Shown: piece after piece, positions 1 to 6,842 of the stretch
Position numbering within the stretch: the stretch's first letter is position 1
Layout of the letters: every line of letters starts with the position of its first letter
Origin: Methylococcaceae bacterium NSP1-1
GTDB taxonomy: Bacteria; Pseudomonadota; Gammaproteobacteria; Methylococcales; Methylomonadaceae
Length of the DNA stretch: 6,990 nt
NCBI GenBank assembly: GCA_002256465.1
Contig: NQJG01000109.1
Location: 1 to 6,990, forward strand
Reading direction: 5' to 3'
Program-made: the position numbers and the translations under genes
Notes under the pieces: model-generated
The model's database searches: none
What the model saw: the letters and a program-made list of their open reading frames with translations, nothing else
Told to the model about the DNA's origin: nothing

Positions 1-2342
1 AGTTGCGAATATAACGCATATATAATGGCCTCCGAAATGACCACAGCCAACAAACCGGAAATTAGCCCTAGCGTGCTGAATTCGATAATATGGGTTTTTC
101 TTAACAATGAGCGGTTAGCACCCAGCGTTCGCATTAACGCGCCTTCATAAATTCGACCATCCAAGGTAGCATAAACGGCGGCAAACAACACGGCAAATCC
201 AGCCATTAAGGCAAAGTACAGCAAATAGTTAATGGCTTGTGTCAATTGAATCAGTATGGTTTTAAATTGCTTCAAAATTAAATCAACCTCCAGAATAGTC
301 GTGCCGGGAAATTTTTTTACCAGTGTGTTTAGGACGTTTTTTTGTGTTTCAGGCAAATAAAAGCTGGTGATAAAAGTGCTGGGATAGGCATCCAGTGTGC
401 CAGGAGAGAAAACCATATAAAAATTAGGCTTCATCGTATCCCACCTAAGTTCACGAATACTGGCAACCTTCGCGTTGATTTGTTGGCTGCCAACGGTAAA
501 TGTCAAAAGATCGCCTGGCTTTATTTTCAGGCTATCGGCCAATTTCTGTTCAACAGACACCAACCCTGCCTGCTGATTATTCCACCAATTTCCGGCAGCT
601 ATTTTATTCTCTTCAGGCAGTTCTTTTGTCCAGGTAAGGCTTAATTCTCTGTGTGTGGCATTTTCGCCCTGCGTGTCTTTACTGACAATTTGCTGTACGG
701 GGGTATGATTGATCTCAACCAAACGGCCTTTAACCACCGGATAAAACTGGCTTCCGTTAATGTTTTGCTGTTGCAGTTCTTGTTTAAAGGCGGCTTGTTG
801 GTCGGGAAAAATATTTAGCGCAAAATGATTGGGCGCGTTATCGGGTAGTTGCTTTTGCCAATTATCGATCAAATCGGTACGCACGGTAAAACTGAGTACC
901 ATGGCAACCAAAGTAATACTGAAAGCCAGGATTTGGCTGACGCTGGTGCGGCTATTTCTTAATAAGCCCTGTAAGCCGAAACGCCAGGTCAAGCTCATGG
1001 ATGGCAGCAATTTATGGGTTAAATTCAACAAGCCATAAACCAGCAAGCCTAGAACCAGCAAAGTCATCAGACCCACACCTAAAATGATTGCTGTCATTTT
1101 AATATCATCCGTATATTTCCATATTAACAGGCCAATAATACCGATAGATAACCCATAGATCAGCCACGCACTACTGGGCAAAGGCTCCAGTTCGCGGCGC
1201 AATACTCTGAGCGGTGACACCTGTTTAAGCCGTAATAACGGCGGCAAGGCGAAACCTAATAAAACCGCCATTCCGATGATAAAACCGAAAAAAACCGCCA
1301 ATAAACCGGGGCTGGCGACGTGCTGGGGCAGTAAGCTTCTCAGTAAATGGAACAAAGCTTCTTGTGCAAACCAGCCCAACAAACAACCTATGGCACTCGC
1401 TAACACGCCTAAGACAATAAACTGACTGCTATAAAGCCAGAGTATTTCGTTCTGTTTACAGCCCAGGCATCGCAATAGAGCAGTAGCATTAAAATGTCGT
1501 TCGGTATAACGGCGGGTAGCCATGGCAATGGCCACACCGGAAATTAAAATAACCAGTGTACTGGATAGTCCAAGATAGCGTTCCGCGCGATCCAATGCCG
1601 ATCCCAATTCTGGACGGTCTTCATGAATATCCATAATACGTTGCGACGGGTTTAGCTGCGGTTTTATCCATTGCTTGAATTCAGTTAATGCTTTGGTTTC
1701 ACCAGTAAATTGAAAATTATAATGGACATGACTGCCCGGTTGAACTATTCCGGTTGCCTCCAAATCACCCTCATTAATCATCACGCGCGGTGAAAAACTG
1801 TAAAAATCCCCTTTCTTGTCGGGTTCATAGGTAATGATATTACTGATGGTCAGTTGTTTCTCACCCACTGTTAACGGATCACCTAATTTGAGCTTAAGTG
1901 CCGACAAAATGCGTTTTTCAAGCCAGGCCGTTCCTTTCTCCGGGCCATTTTGTGTGATTGTTTCGGTCGAATAATCCGTTGTTGTAGTTTTTAAAAACCC
2001 GCGCAAGGGATAAGCTGCACTGACGGCTTTAACACCGGCCAGTAGAAGTTCATCATGCTCGATCAGGACGCTGGAAAATTCTGCCGTTCTTGCTTGCGTC
2101 AAATTGAGTTGCATTGCCTTGGTTAACCACTCGGCAGGCACCGGAGCCGGGCTGGCTATTACCAAATCGGCAGCCAGAAACTCGGCCGTTTGATTGGTCA
2201 TGGTGCGTTGCAGGCGGTCTGAAAACAGTGCAATAGCTGTTGAACTGGTCACGGCAATAATCAAAGCCAGTATCAGTATCGTCAGTTCGCCGGAACGGCT
2301 GTCACGCCATAACAGCCGTAGCGCCAGATTAAAACGGCTCAT
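1..2342 (-). CDS. ybbP: YbbP-family ABC transporter permease (FtsX/MacB-like), 3' end cut by window edge
   Basis: Inner-membrane permease that pairs with the YbbA ATPase in a type VII (MacB/LolCE-like) ABC system; these couple cytoplasmic ATP hydrolysis to work on the periplasmic side. The minus-strand frame stays open from the ATG at 2342 to the window edge, about 780 codons, against roughly 800 for E. coli YbbP, so only the last segment is missing. Hydrophobic segments fall at about residues 20-40, 255-275, 303-325, 345-369, 389-412, 415-438, 466-486, 702-725 and 751-777; a tenth probably lies outside. Large soluble, presumably periplasmic, regions lie at about 41-250 and 487-700. The phrases ATRRYTERHFNATALLRCLG (near 275) and EGALMRTLGANRSLLRK (near 735) are the duplicated FtsX-domain coupling segments that contact the ATPase. 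The start overlaps the ybbA stop as ATGA, so translation is probably coupled. The frame was spot-checked at several places and no internal stop or frameshift was found. The exact substrate is unknown. Confidence 0.93.
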   Translation of the reverse strand, partial: MSRFNLALRLLWRDSRSGELTILILALIIAVTSSTAIALFSDRLQRTMTNQTAEFLAADLVIASPAPVPAEWLTKAMQLNLTQARTAEFSSVLIEHDELLLAGVKAVSAAYPLRGFLKTTTTDYSTETITQNGPEKGTAWLEKRILSALKLKLGDPLTVGEKQLTISNIITYEPDKKGDFYSFSPRVMINEGDLEATGIVQPGSHVHYNFQFTGETKALTEFKQWIKPQLNPSQRIMDIHEDRPELGSALDRAERYLGLSSTLVILISGVAIAMATRRYTERHFNATALLRCLGCKQNEILWLYSSQFIVLGVLASAIGCLLGWFAQEALFHLLRSLLPQHVASPGLLAVFFGFIIGMAVLLGFALPPLLRLKQVSPLRVLRRELEPLPSSAWLIYGLSIGIIGLLIWKYTDDIKMTAIILGVGLMTLLVLGLLVYGLLNLTHKLLPSMSLTWRFGLQGLLRNSRTSVSQILAFSITLVAMVLSFTVRTDLIDNWQKQLPDNAPNHFALNIFPDQQAAFKQELQQQNINGSQFYPVVKGRLVEINHTPVQQIVSKDTQGENATHRELSLTWTKELPEENKIAAGNWWNNQQAGLVSVEQKLADSLKIKPGDLLTFTVGSQQINAKVASIRELRWDTMKPNFYMVFSPGTLDAYPSTFITSFYLPETQKNVLNTLVKKFPGTTILEVDLILKQFKTILIQLTQAINYLLYFALMAGFAVLFAAVYATLDGRIYEGALMRTLGANRSLLRKTHIIEFSTLGLISGLLAVVISEAIIYALYSQ

Positions 2343-3001
2343 ACCATGCACCCTGCATCCAGCTGAATGGTGCGTTGGCAACGGGCAGCCAGGCCGTGGT
2401 CGTGCGTCACCAGAATCAAGGTAGTTTTATTTTCAAGATTAAGCTCAAACAGCAAATCAATAATAGTTGCGCCGGTTTTACTATCGAGATTACCTGTCGG
2501 TTCATCGGCAAAAAGAATTGCGGGTTTAGTAACAAAGGCTCTAGCCAGGGCAACGCGTTGTTGTTCACCGCCGGAAAGTTGTTTTGGCGTATGTGATAAG
2601 CGATGCGACAAACCCACCCGGTATAATAAATCAGTAGCTGCGGCTTTGGCGTTTTTATCACCGCTTAACTCCAAAGGCAGCATGACATTTTCCAAAGCGG
2701 TGAGTCCTTGCAATAATTGAAATGACTGAAAGACAAAGCCAATCAGCTCATTACGCATGGCCGCTCTGCCATCTTCATTCATGGTAGTTAAACTCTTTCC
2801 ATTCAGGCTGATTGATCCGGAGGTAGGCGTATCCAATCCCGCCAACAAGCTTATTAATGTGGATTTTCCCGAACCGGATTCGCCAACAATGGCAATACTT
2901 TCAAGTCCTTCCGTTACTATAATGTTGTTTGATGCTTGATTAACTTGAGTTTGCATAATGCGTAGATTGTTATTTGCCGTGATAGTTTCATTAATATCCA
3001 T
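2339..3001 (-). CDS. ybbA: YbbA-family ABC transporter ATPase
   Basis: Cytoplasmic nucleotide-binding subunit partnering YbbP. With the ATG at 3001 it is 220 residues (E. coli YbbA is about 228). All ATPase motifs are present: Walker A GESGSGKST (residues 40-48), Q-loop VFQSF (90-94), signature LSGGEQQRVALARA (142-155), Walker B ILFADEP (162-168), D-loop GNLD (170-173) and H-switch LVTHD (197-201). The start is uncertain. ATG 3001 gives an N-terminus (ETITANNNLR) that lines up with the first strand of the family. TTG 3016 and ATG 3010 extend it by 5 and 3 residues; ATG 3010 has the better ribosome site, AGGCGG. ATG 2956 would remove the first strand. Any start except 2956 overlaps tesA on the other strand. 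By eye, about seven residues that normally form a strand ending in the Gly of 'GES' seem missing before ESIAIVG. It probably functions as an ATPase, but that deletion leaves some doubt. Confidence 0.88.
   Translation of the reverse strand: MDINETITANNNLRIMQTQVNQASNNIIVTEGLESIAIVGESGSGKSTLISLLAGLDTPTSGSISLNGKSLTTMNEDGRAAMRNELIGFVFQSFQLLQGLTALENVMLPLELSGDKNAKAAATDLLYRVGLSHRLSHTPKQLSGGEQQRVALARAFVTKPAILFADEPTGNLDSKTGATIIDLLFELNLENKTTLILVTHDHGLAARCQRTIQLDAGCMV
2918..2923 (+). promoter_or_regulatory. Candidate -10 element of the tesA promoter
   Basis: A perfect TATAAT lies 34 bases before the tesA ATG at 2958, inside the 5' part of ybbA. It predicts a transcript start near 2930 and a leader of about 28 bases. 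No convincing -35 hexamer is found 16-18 bases upstream (atactt and its neighbours), and there is no extended-10 TGn, so this rests on the -10 alone in an AT-rich stretch. A weak ribosome site (TTGAG, 2945-2949) lies between it and the ATG. Confidence 0.3.
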
Positions 3002-3566
3002 GTCTGCCATAGCCAAGCCGCCTATAATAATTGTTTTAGGAGATAGTATCAGTGCTGGTTACGGAATTGAAGTAGACGAAGGTTGGGTTGCTTTACTACA
3101 GAAAAAACTGCTTGAAGCCAAAATTAATTACAACATCAGCAATGCCAGTATTAGTGGCGATACCAGCGCAGGTGGTTTAGCGCGTATCGACCCGCTTTTA
3201 ACGGCACATAAACCCGCTATTGTATTACTTCAACTGGGTGCTAATGACGGCTTGCGCGGTCTGTCACCCGTACAAATGAAAAGCAATCTTTCCGAGATTG
3301 TTCACCGAGCTCAAAAAGCGGGGGCAAAAGTCATTTTGCTAGGAATGAAAATTCCACCCAACTACGGAAAACGCTACATTGATATGTTTTACAACGTTTA
3401 TCCGCAACTAGCTAAAGAGCTGAATATTCCGTTTGTCCCTTTTCTTCTCGAAGATGTTGCGCTGAATAAGGACTTGATGCAAGCTGATGGACTGCACCCT
3501 AATGCTAAAGCACAGCCCATTCTTGCAAACAAAATTGAGCCTTACCTTTTTCCTTTACTTAAATAA
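2958..3566 (+). CDS. tesA: TesA-type periplasmic arylesterase / acyl-CoA thioesterase I / lysophospholipase (SGNH hydrolase)
   Basis: Hydrolyses ester and thioester bonds of acyl chains; in E. coli the same family member (TesA/ApeA/PldC) acts in the periplasm on acyl-CoAs, aryl esters and lysophospholipids. The 202-residue protein begins with a clear Sec signal peptide: basic MRR, a hydrophobic run to about residue 16, and a cleavage site after AIA (residue 19). All four SGNH blocks are present: GDSISAGYG with nucleophile Ser30, Gly67 in SISGDTS, GAND with Asn96, and DGLHP with Asp177 and His180. NYGKRY (135-140) is also typical of the family. The start at 2958 is chosen because it supplies the signal peptide; an in-frame Met at residue 15 (3000) would give a cytoplasmic form. 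It is divergent from ybbA-ybbP with overlapping 5' ends, and its stop is 12 bases before the next gene. From memory, recent work reports a physical YbbA-YbbP-TesA complex, which would fit this layout. Confidence 0.95.
   Translation: MRRLLFAVIVSLISMSAIAKPPIIIVLGDSISAGYGIEVDEGWVALLQKKLLEAKINYNISNASISGDTSAGGLARIDPLLTAHKPAIVLLQLGANDGLRGLSPVQMKSNLSEIVHRAQKAGAKVILLGMKIPPNYGKRYIDMFYNVYPQLAKELNIPFVPFLLEDVALNKDLMQADGLHPNAKAQPILANKIEPYLFPLLK
3018..3023 (-). promoter_or_regulatory. Possible ribosome binding site for an alternative ybbA start
   Basis: AGGCGG on the minus strand, 7 bases before the ATG at 3010, is the best Shine-Dalgarno match near the ybbA starts and argues for 3010 over 3001. However, if transcription begins near 3017 from the promoter proposed just upstream, this site would not be in the mRNA. 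The two readings conflict, so neither is firm. Confidence 0.2.
3024..3052 (-). promoter_or_regulatory. Candidate sigma70-type promoter for ybbA-ybbP
   Basis: On the minus strand, CTGATA (3052-3047; 4 of 6 match to TTGACA) is followed by a 17-base spacer and TATTAT (3029-3024; 5 of 6 match to TATAAT). The predicted transcript start is near 3017, about 16 bases before the chosen ybbA ATG. The site lies wholly within tesA codons for the start of the mature domain. It is a consensus-level match only, with no experimental support. Confidence 0.28.
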
Positions 3567-3578
3567 AGAGAGTTACTA

Positions 3579-4007
3579 ATGACAGTTTTAACATTGAAAC
3601 AAGCCAATCTTATTATAAACACCGCAGTCCATGTAGCGAGAGAATTAAATCTGGCACCCTTGACTGTCGTGGTGCTGGATGCCGCGGGTCATGTAAAAGC
3701 CCTGCAACGAGAAGATGGCGCAAGCATGATCAGGCAACAAATCGCCACGGCAAAAGCCTGGGGTGCGGTCAACATGGGCGTATCCTCTCGCAGTCTGGCA
3801 GGAGTAGCAGCACAACGCCCGGATTTTATGAATGCATTAATAGATGTAGCTGATGGAAAAATAATGCCGGTTCCTGGTGGCGTTCTGATTCGTGATGCAG
3901 ACAATACTCTCATCGGCGCCGTCGGCATTAGTGGTGATGTATCTGATCAGGATGAGCGCTGTGCGATTGCAGGGATAGAGGCTGTGGGTTTTTTTGCGGG
4001 TGTTTGA
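3579..4007 (+). CDS. HbpS/GlcG-family (DUF336, 'haem-degrading' fold) small protein
   Basis: A 142-residue single-domain protein of the HbpS/GlcG/PduO-C-like family. Members bind haem or cobalamin-type cofactors, or have no known ligand; GlcG of the E. coli glycolate locus has no settled function. Family landmarks are LTLKQANLIINTAV at the N-terminus, VVVLDAAGHVKALQREDGA (30-48), TAKAWGAVNMG (57-67), MPVPGGVLIRD (96-106) and IGAVGISGDVSDQDERCA (112-129). No signal peptide or membrane segment is seen, so it is probably cytoplasmic. The start is supported by a GAGAG ribosome site (3568-3572) six bases ahead of the ATG. The gene follows tesA after 12 bases on the same strand, so the two are probably co-transcribed. 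The stop lies two bases from the convergent tatC stop. The family call is strong, but the ligand and biological role cannot be read from sequence. Confidence 0.9.
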   Translation: MTVLTLKQANLIINTAVHVARELNLAPLTVVVLDAAGHVKALQREDGASMIRQQIATAKAWGAVNMGVSSRSLAGVAAQRPDFMNALIDVADGKIMPVPGGVLIRDADNTLIGAVGISGDVSDQDERCAIAGIEAVGFFAGV

Positions 4008-4009
4008 GA

Positions 4010-4816
4010 TTAATCTTCTTTCTGCTCGATTTTATTTAACCTGGCTTCCAGTTCTGCTTCGTCAGAATAGTCATAATCACTACTTTCTTTACGCACAAAC
4101 AAACGTGAAAATAACAAGCCCGCTTCAAATAACATCCACATGGGTACGGCCAATAATGTTTGTGAAACAGCATCGGGAGGGGTTAGCACAGCAGCGATGA
4201 TAAACGCGGCAACAATTACATAAGGGCGTTTTTCAGCAAGAGCAGTCGGACTTACTAATCCTGTCCAGACCATCACGATGGTAAATATCGGCACTTCAAA
4301 ACAAATACCAAAAGCAAAAAACAGCGTTAAAACAAAATCCAGATACTTGGTAATATCCGTCATCACCGCAACACCTTCAGGTGCGGCAGCCGTTAAAAAG
4401 CCAAACATCAACGGAAAAACCACAAAGTAAGCAAAGACTACGCCCAGATAAAACAGTAGCGTACTGGCAATCAATAGCGGCAAGATCATACGCCGTTCGC
4501 GCTTATAAAGACCTGGCGCTACAAACGCCCAAAACTGGTAAAGAATAACGGGGACGGAAATAAAAACAGCGACGACGAGCGCCAACTTGAAGGGCGTAAA
4601 AAAGGGTGACGCCACATCAATAGCAATCATAGTGCTATTTTTGGGCATATGCTTCATCAGCGGTCCAGCCAGGATGCTGTAGATTTGATTCGCGTATGAA
4701 GCCAGACCCAAAAACACTACTAATACGCATAAAATCACCTTTAACAGGCGATTACGCAATTCAATCAGATGGCTGATAAAAGGCTGCTCAGCCCCTTCGA
4801 AATTATTTTGGCTCAT
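4010..4816 (-). CDS. tatC: Sec-independent protein translocase subunit TatC
   Basis: Multi-spanning core of the twin-arginine translocase; together with TatB it binds the RR signal peptide of folded precursor proteins. The protein has 268 residues, close to the usual 250-260, and six hydrophobic segments (about 24-46, 77-99, 113-138, 160-185, 199-214 and 218-237). Conserved features are [10 protein letters not shown] (16-25) with Glu19, Pro52, the block [24 protein letters not shown] with Glu107 (the signal-binding glutamate), [13 protein letters not shown] with Glu174, and LTPPDAVSQ with Asp215. The C-terminal tail is charged and acidic ([18 protein letters not shown]). The start overlaps the end of tatB by 14 bases and has no strong ribosome site, which suggests translational coupling. 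It is the last gene of the his-tat array. Confidence 0.98.
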   Translation of the reverse strand: MSQNNFEGAEQPFISHLIELRNRLLKVILCVLVVFLGLASYANQIYSILAGPLMKHMPKNSTMIAIDVASPFFTPFKLALVVAVFISVPVILYQFWAFVAPGLYKRERRMILPLLIASTLLFYLGVVFAYFVVFPLMFGFLTAAAPEGVAVMTDITKYLDFVLTLFFAFGICFEVPIFTIVMVWTGLVSPTALAEKRPYVIVAAFIIAAVLTPPDAVSQTLLAVPMWMLFEAGLLFSRLFVRKESSDYDYSDEAELEARLNKIEQKED

Positions 4817-5129
4817 GTGGCGACTTAACGTCTACTTGAGTCTCTTCCGGCAGCGCTGCAAGTGAAGCTTTAATAGAATTTGCGGCATCAGTTGTTTCAT
4901 TGATAGCAGCATGAAATTCCTGCAGCTCCGCCTGCTCTTTAAATATCTGACGAAGCTCTTCTGCCTGCAGTTCCTGCTTGATTTCTGCCTTGACCGAAGC
5001 CACCATAGAGCGTGTCTTACCTATCCAGAAACCTGCAAGTCGCGCCACTTTGGGTAATCGCTCAGGACCTATCACCAACAAACTGACCAAGCCGATCATA
5101 ATAAGCTCGGAAAACCCTATATCAAACAT
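4803..5129 (-). CDS. tatB: Twin-arginine translocase subunit TatB
   Basis: Partner of TatC in the substrate receptor complex. The 108-residue protein has the standard plan: a short periplasmic N-terminus (MFDIGFSE, with conserved Glu8), one transmembrane helix (about 9-20), the hinge GPERLPK (21-27), an amphipathic helix, then a long charged helical region and a flexible tail. The MFDIGF start and GPERLP separate it from TatA. The gene begins one base after the tatA stop and overlaps the tatC start, with no distinct ribosome site of its own, so it is probably translated by coupling. Its length is at the short end of the family (E. coli TatB is about 170), the difference being in the variable C-terminal tail. 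Confidence 0.96.
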   Translation of the reverse strand: MFDIGFSELIMIGLVSLLVIGPERLPKVARLAGFWIGKTRSMVASVKAEIKQELQAEELRQIFKEQAELQEFHAAINETTDAANSIKASLAALPEETQVDVKSPHEPK

Positions 5130-5130
5130 A

Positions 5131-5346
5131 TCAGACTTTTTCGTTTTTCTTGGAGGTTACTTCGCCATCGATAGTTTCACCTTCATTTTCGGCATGTGTT
5201 TTGTCTTCTTCACCTTCTTTAACGGCGGAGCGAAAACTTTTGATAGCTCCGCCCAAATCCGCGCCAACATTACGCAGCTTTTTCGTGCCAAAAAGCACGA
5301 TAACGATAACTAATATAACTAATAATTCTTTAATGCCGATACCCAT
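5131..5346 (-). CDS. tatA: Twin-arginine translocase subunit TatA
   Basis: Small membrane protein that oligomerises to form the Tat pathway's passage. The 71-residue product has an N-terminal helix (about 6-18), the hallmark FGTKKL hinge (19-24), an amphipathic helix to about residue 42 ([15 protein letters not shown]) and an acidic and then basic soluble tail. MGIGIKEL is typical of TatA rather than TatB. A good ribosome site, GGGAG (5357-5353 on the minus strand), lies six bases ahead of the ATG, so this is the point where translation of the tat part starts afresh after hisE, 20 bases upstream. No separate terminator or clear promoter is visible in that gap. Confidence 0.97.
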   Translation of the reverse strand: MGIGIKELLVILVIVIVLFGTKKLRNVGADLGGAIKSFRSAVKEGEEDKTHAENEGETIDGEVTSKKNEKV

Positions 5347-5366
5347 TTCTAGCTCCCGAGATAATA

Positions 5367-5684
5367 TTATTTATTACGCTGCGCTTTTTCTTGCAAACCA
5401 GACAAGCCAAAACGGCGTTGTAGTTCCTGCAACACATCATCCGGCCCTAAGCCCTGGTCCGCGAGCAATACCATGCAATGAAACCACAAATCAGCAGTTT
5501 CATAAATAATTTGTTTTTTATCGCCATCTTTGGCGGCAATAACCGTTTCTGTCGCTTCTTCGCCTATTTTTTTCAGAATAGCATCCAGTCCCTTTGCATA
5601 AAGGCTGGCTACATAAGATTTATCTGCTGATTCAAGCTTACGCTGTTCCAGAATTTGGGCTAATTGTTGTAATACTTCACTCAT
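5367..5684 (-). CDS. hisE: Phosphoribosyl-ATP pyrophosphatase HisE
   Basis: Second step of histidine synthesis: hydrolyses phosphoribosyl-ATP to phosphoribosyl-AMP and pyrophosphate in the cytoplasm. The 105-residue, all-helical protein belongs to the MazG-like fold. Metal-binding signatures are [10 protein letters not shown] (38-47; Glu42, Glu43, Glu46) and YETADLWFH (61-69; Glu62, Asp65). It is a free-standing enzyme rather than the HisIE fusion of enteric bacteria. Its start overlaps the end of hisI by eight bases, and there is no strong ribosome site, so translation is probably coupled. Confidence 0.97.
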   Translation of the reverse strand: MSEVLQQLAQILEQRKLESADKSYVASLYAKGLDAILKKIGEEATETVIAAKDGDKKQIIYETADLWFHCMVLLADQGLGPDDVLQELQRRFGLSGLQEKAQRNK

Positions 5685-6072
5685 TTTTTGTATAAATTGC
5701 TTTAGGATCTTTCAATACTGCCTCTATAGCTTGCCATTGCCCATCAATCAGGCGACGATAAAAACAGCTCTCACGCCCGGTATGACAGGCAATACCACCT
5801 TCCTGTTCAATTTTAAGCAGGATAACATCCTCATCACAGTCCAGAAACAAACCGGTAACCTTCTGCCTGTGTCCGGACTCTTCACCTTTGCGCCATAATT
5901 TTCCGCGCGATCTGGACCAGTAAACTGCATAACCTTCTGCAACTGTTAAACCTAATGATTCACGATTCATCCAGGCAAACATAAGGACTTTTCCGGTATC
6001 AGCCTGTTGCGCGATAACAGGGCAAAGACCTTCTTCAGTCCAGCGTATCTCATCCAGCCACGAAACGCTCAT
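5677..6072 (-). CDS. hisI: Phosphoribosyl-AMP cyclohydrolase HisI
   Basis: Third step of histidine synthesis: zinc-dependent opening of the adenine ring of phosphoribosyl-AMP to give ProFAR. The 131-residue protein shows WMNRESL (34-40), [18 protein letters not shown] (51-68), the metal cluster LDCDED (77-82; Asp78, Asp80 and Asp82 for magnesium, Cys79 for zinc) and [12 protein letters not shown] with Cys96 and Cys103 as the other zinc ligands, by family analogy. It is a stand-alone enzyme with no HisE domain attached. The start overlaps the hisF stop as ATGA, and the end overlaps hisE. Confidence 0.97.
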   Translation of the reverse strand: MSVSWLDEIRWTEEGLCPVIAQQADTGKVLMFAWMNRESLGLTVAEGYAVYWSRSRGKLWRKGEESGHRQKVTGLFLDCDEDVILLKIEQEGGIACHTGRESCFYRRLIDGQWQAIEAVLKDPKAIYTKNE

Positions 6073-6842
6073 ATGCGCATCTCTATGCCGCGTGATGCCA
6101 TGTGTTCTTTGGCTTGCTGTATCGTGTATTCGGCAAAGTGAAAAATACTTGCCGCTAACACAGCATCCGCTTTACCTTCAATCACGCCCTCAGCGAGATG
6201 ATCCAGGTTACCTACCCCGCCTGATGCAATAACAGGCACGGTAACCGCTTCGCTAATGGCACGGGTTAGGGGTAAATCAAAACCTTCCCGCGTGCCATCT
6301 CTGTCCATGCTGGTTAACAGAATTTCTCCAGCACCGTATTCGACCATTCTTTTTGCCCAACCAATGGCCTCTATGCCTGTCGCTTTACGGCCACCGTGTG
6401 TAAAAATTTCCCAACGATCGGCTTCGCCCGGTTGACTGACTTTTTTAGCATCCATTGCCACAACAATACATTGTGAACCAAAACGCAGTGCGGCTTCGCG
6501 GACAAATTCCGGATTTGACACCGCAGCACTGTTAATGCCGACTTTATCCGCTCCCGCATTGAGCATGCGGCGAATATCGTCCAGAGTCCTGATGCCGCCT
6601 CCTACCGTCAACGGGATGAATACTTCACTGGCCACTTGCTCAACGACATGGACAATTGTGTCACGGTTATCATGAGTGGCGGTAATATCCAAAAAAGTGA
6701 TTTCGTCTGCGCCTTCACGGTCATAACGTCTGGCGACTTCTACAGGGTCACCGGCATCACGAATATCAACAAATTTAACGCCTTTAACAACGCGGCCATT
6801 ATCAACATCCAGACAGGGAATAATACGTTTAGCCAAGCTCAT
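6069..6842 (-). CDS. hisF: Imidazole glycerol phosphate synthase cyclase subunit HisF
   Basis: Cyclase half of IGP synthase; uses ammonia delivered by the glutaminase HisH to convert PRFAR to imidazole glycerol phosphate and AICAR. The 257-residue (beta/alpha)8 barrel has the full family length. Catalytic residues are Asp12 in IIPCLDVD and Asp131 in VVAMDAKK. Phosphate-binding loops include VGGGIRT (80-86), GINSAAV (102-108), SMDRDGT and ASGGVGN. The N-terminal SLAKRIIPC is typical. The start overlaps the hisA stop by ATGA, and its own stop overlaps the hisI start in the same way. hisH would be expected upstream of hisA, outside the window. Confidence 0.98.
   Translation of the reverse strand: MSLAKRIIPCLDVDNGRVVKGVKFVDIRDAGDPVEVARRYDREGADEITFLDITATHDNRDTIVHVVEQVASEVFIPLTVGGGIRTLDDIRRMLNAGADKVGINSAAVSNPEFVREAALRFGSQCIVVAMDAKKVSQPGEADRWEIFTHGGRKATGIEAIGWAKRMVEYGAGEILLTSMDRDGTREGFDLPLTRAISEAVTVPVIASGGVGNLDHLAEGVIEGKADAVLAASIFHFAEYTIQQAKEHMASRGIEMRI

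Noticed and set aside
312..343. Two runs of seven T (312-318 and 337-343) in ybbP as possible frameshift or slippage points.
   Set aside because: The permease frame reads cleanly through both (VKKFPGT and QKNVLNT), so no disruption is seen.
342..644. A 100-codon open frame on the plus strand, and others at 829-1038 and 2194-2424.
   Set aside because: They lie antisense to ybbP, show no recognisable motif, and have no ribosome site or coding character. They are shadows of the permease gene.
2367..2939. Plus- and minus-strand open frames of 60-117 codons within ybbA.
   Set aside because: They overlap in full a gene with all the ABC ATPase motifs. Their products have no family features.
2958..3020. 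Twin arginines at the TesA N-terminus (MRRLLF) next to a tat operon, suggesting a Tat substrate.
   Set aside because: There is no S/T before the RR and no downstream Lys, the h-region is strongly hydrophobic, and the AIA cleavage site comes early. This is an ordinary Sec signal peptide; TesA homologues use Sec.
3023..3028. A second TATAAT on the plus strand, as an alternative tesA promoter.
   Set aside because: It lies downstream of the signal peptide codons and would give no in-frame start with the SGNH block I; it is part of the Ile-Ile codons.
3989..3995. A run of seven T at the end of the HbpS/GlcG-like gene, considered as terminator tail or frameshift site.
   Set aside because: No stem precedes it on the plus strand, and the reading frame through it gives a normal family C-terminus.
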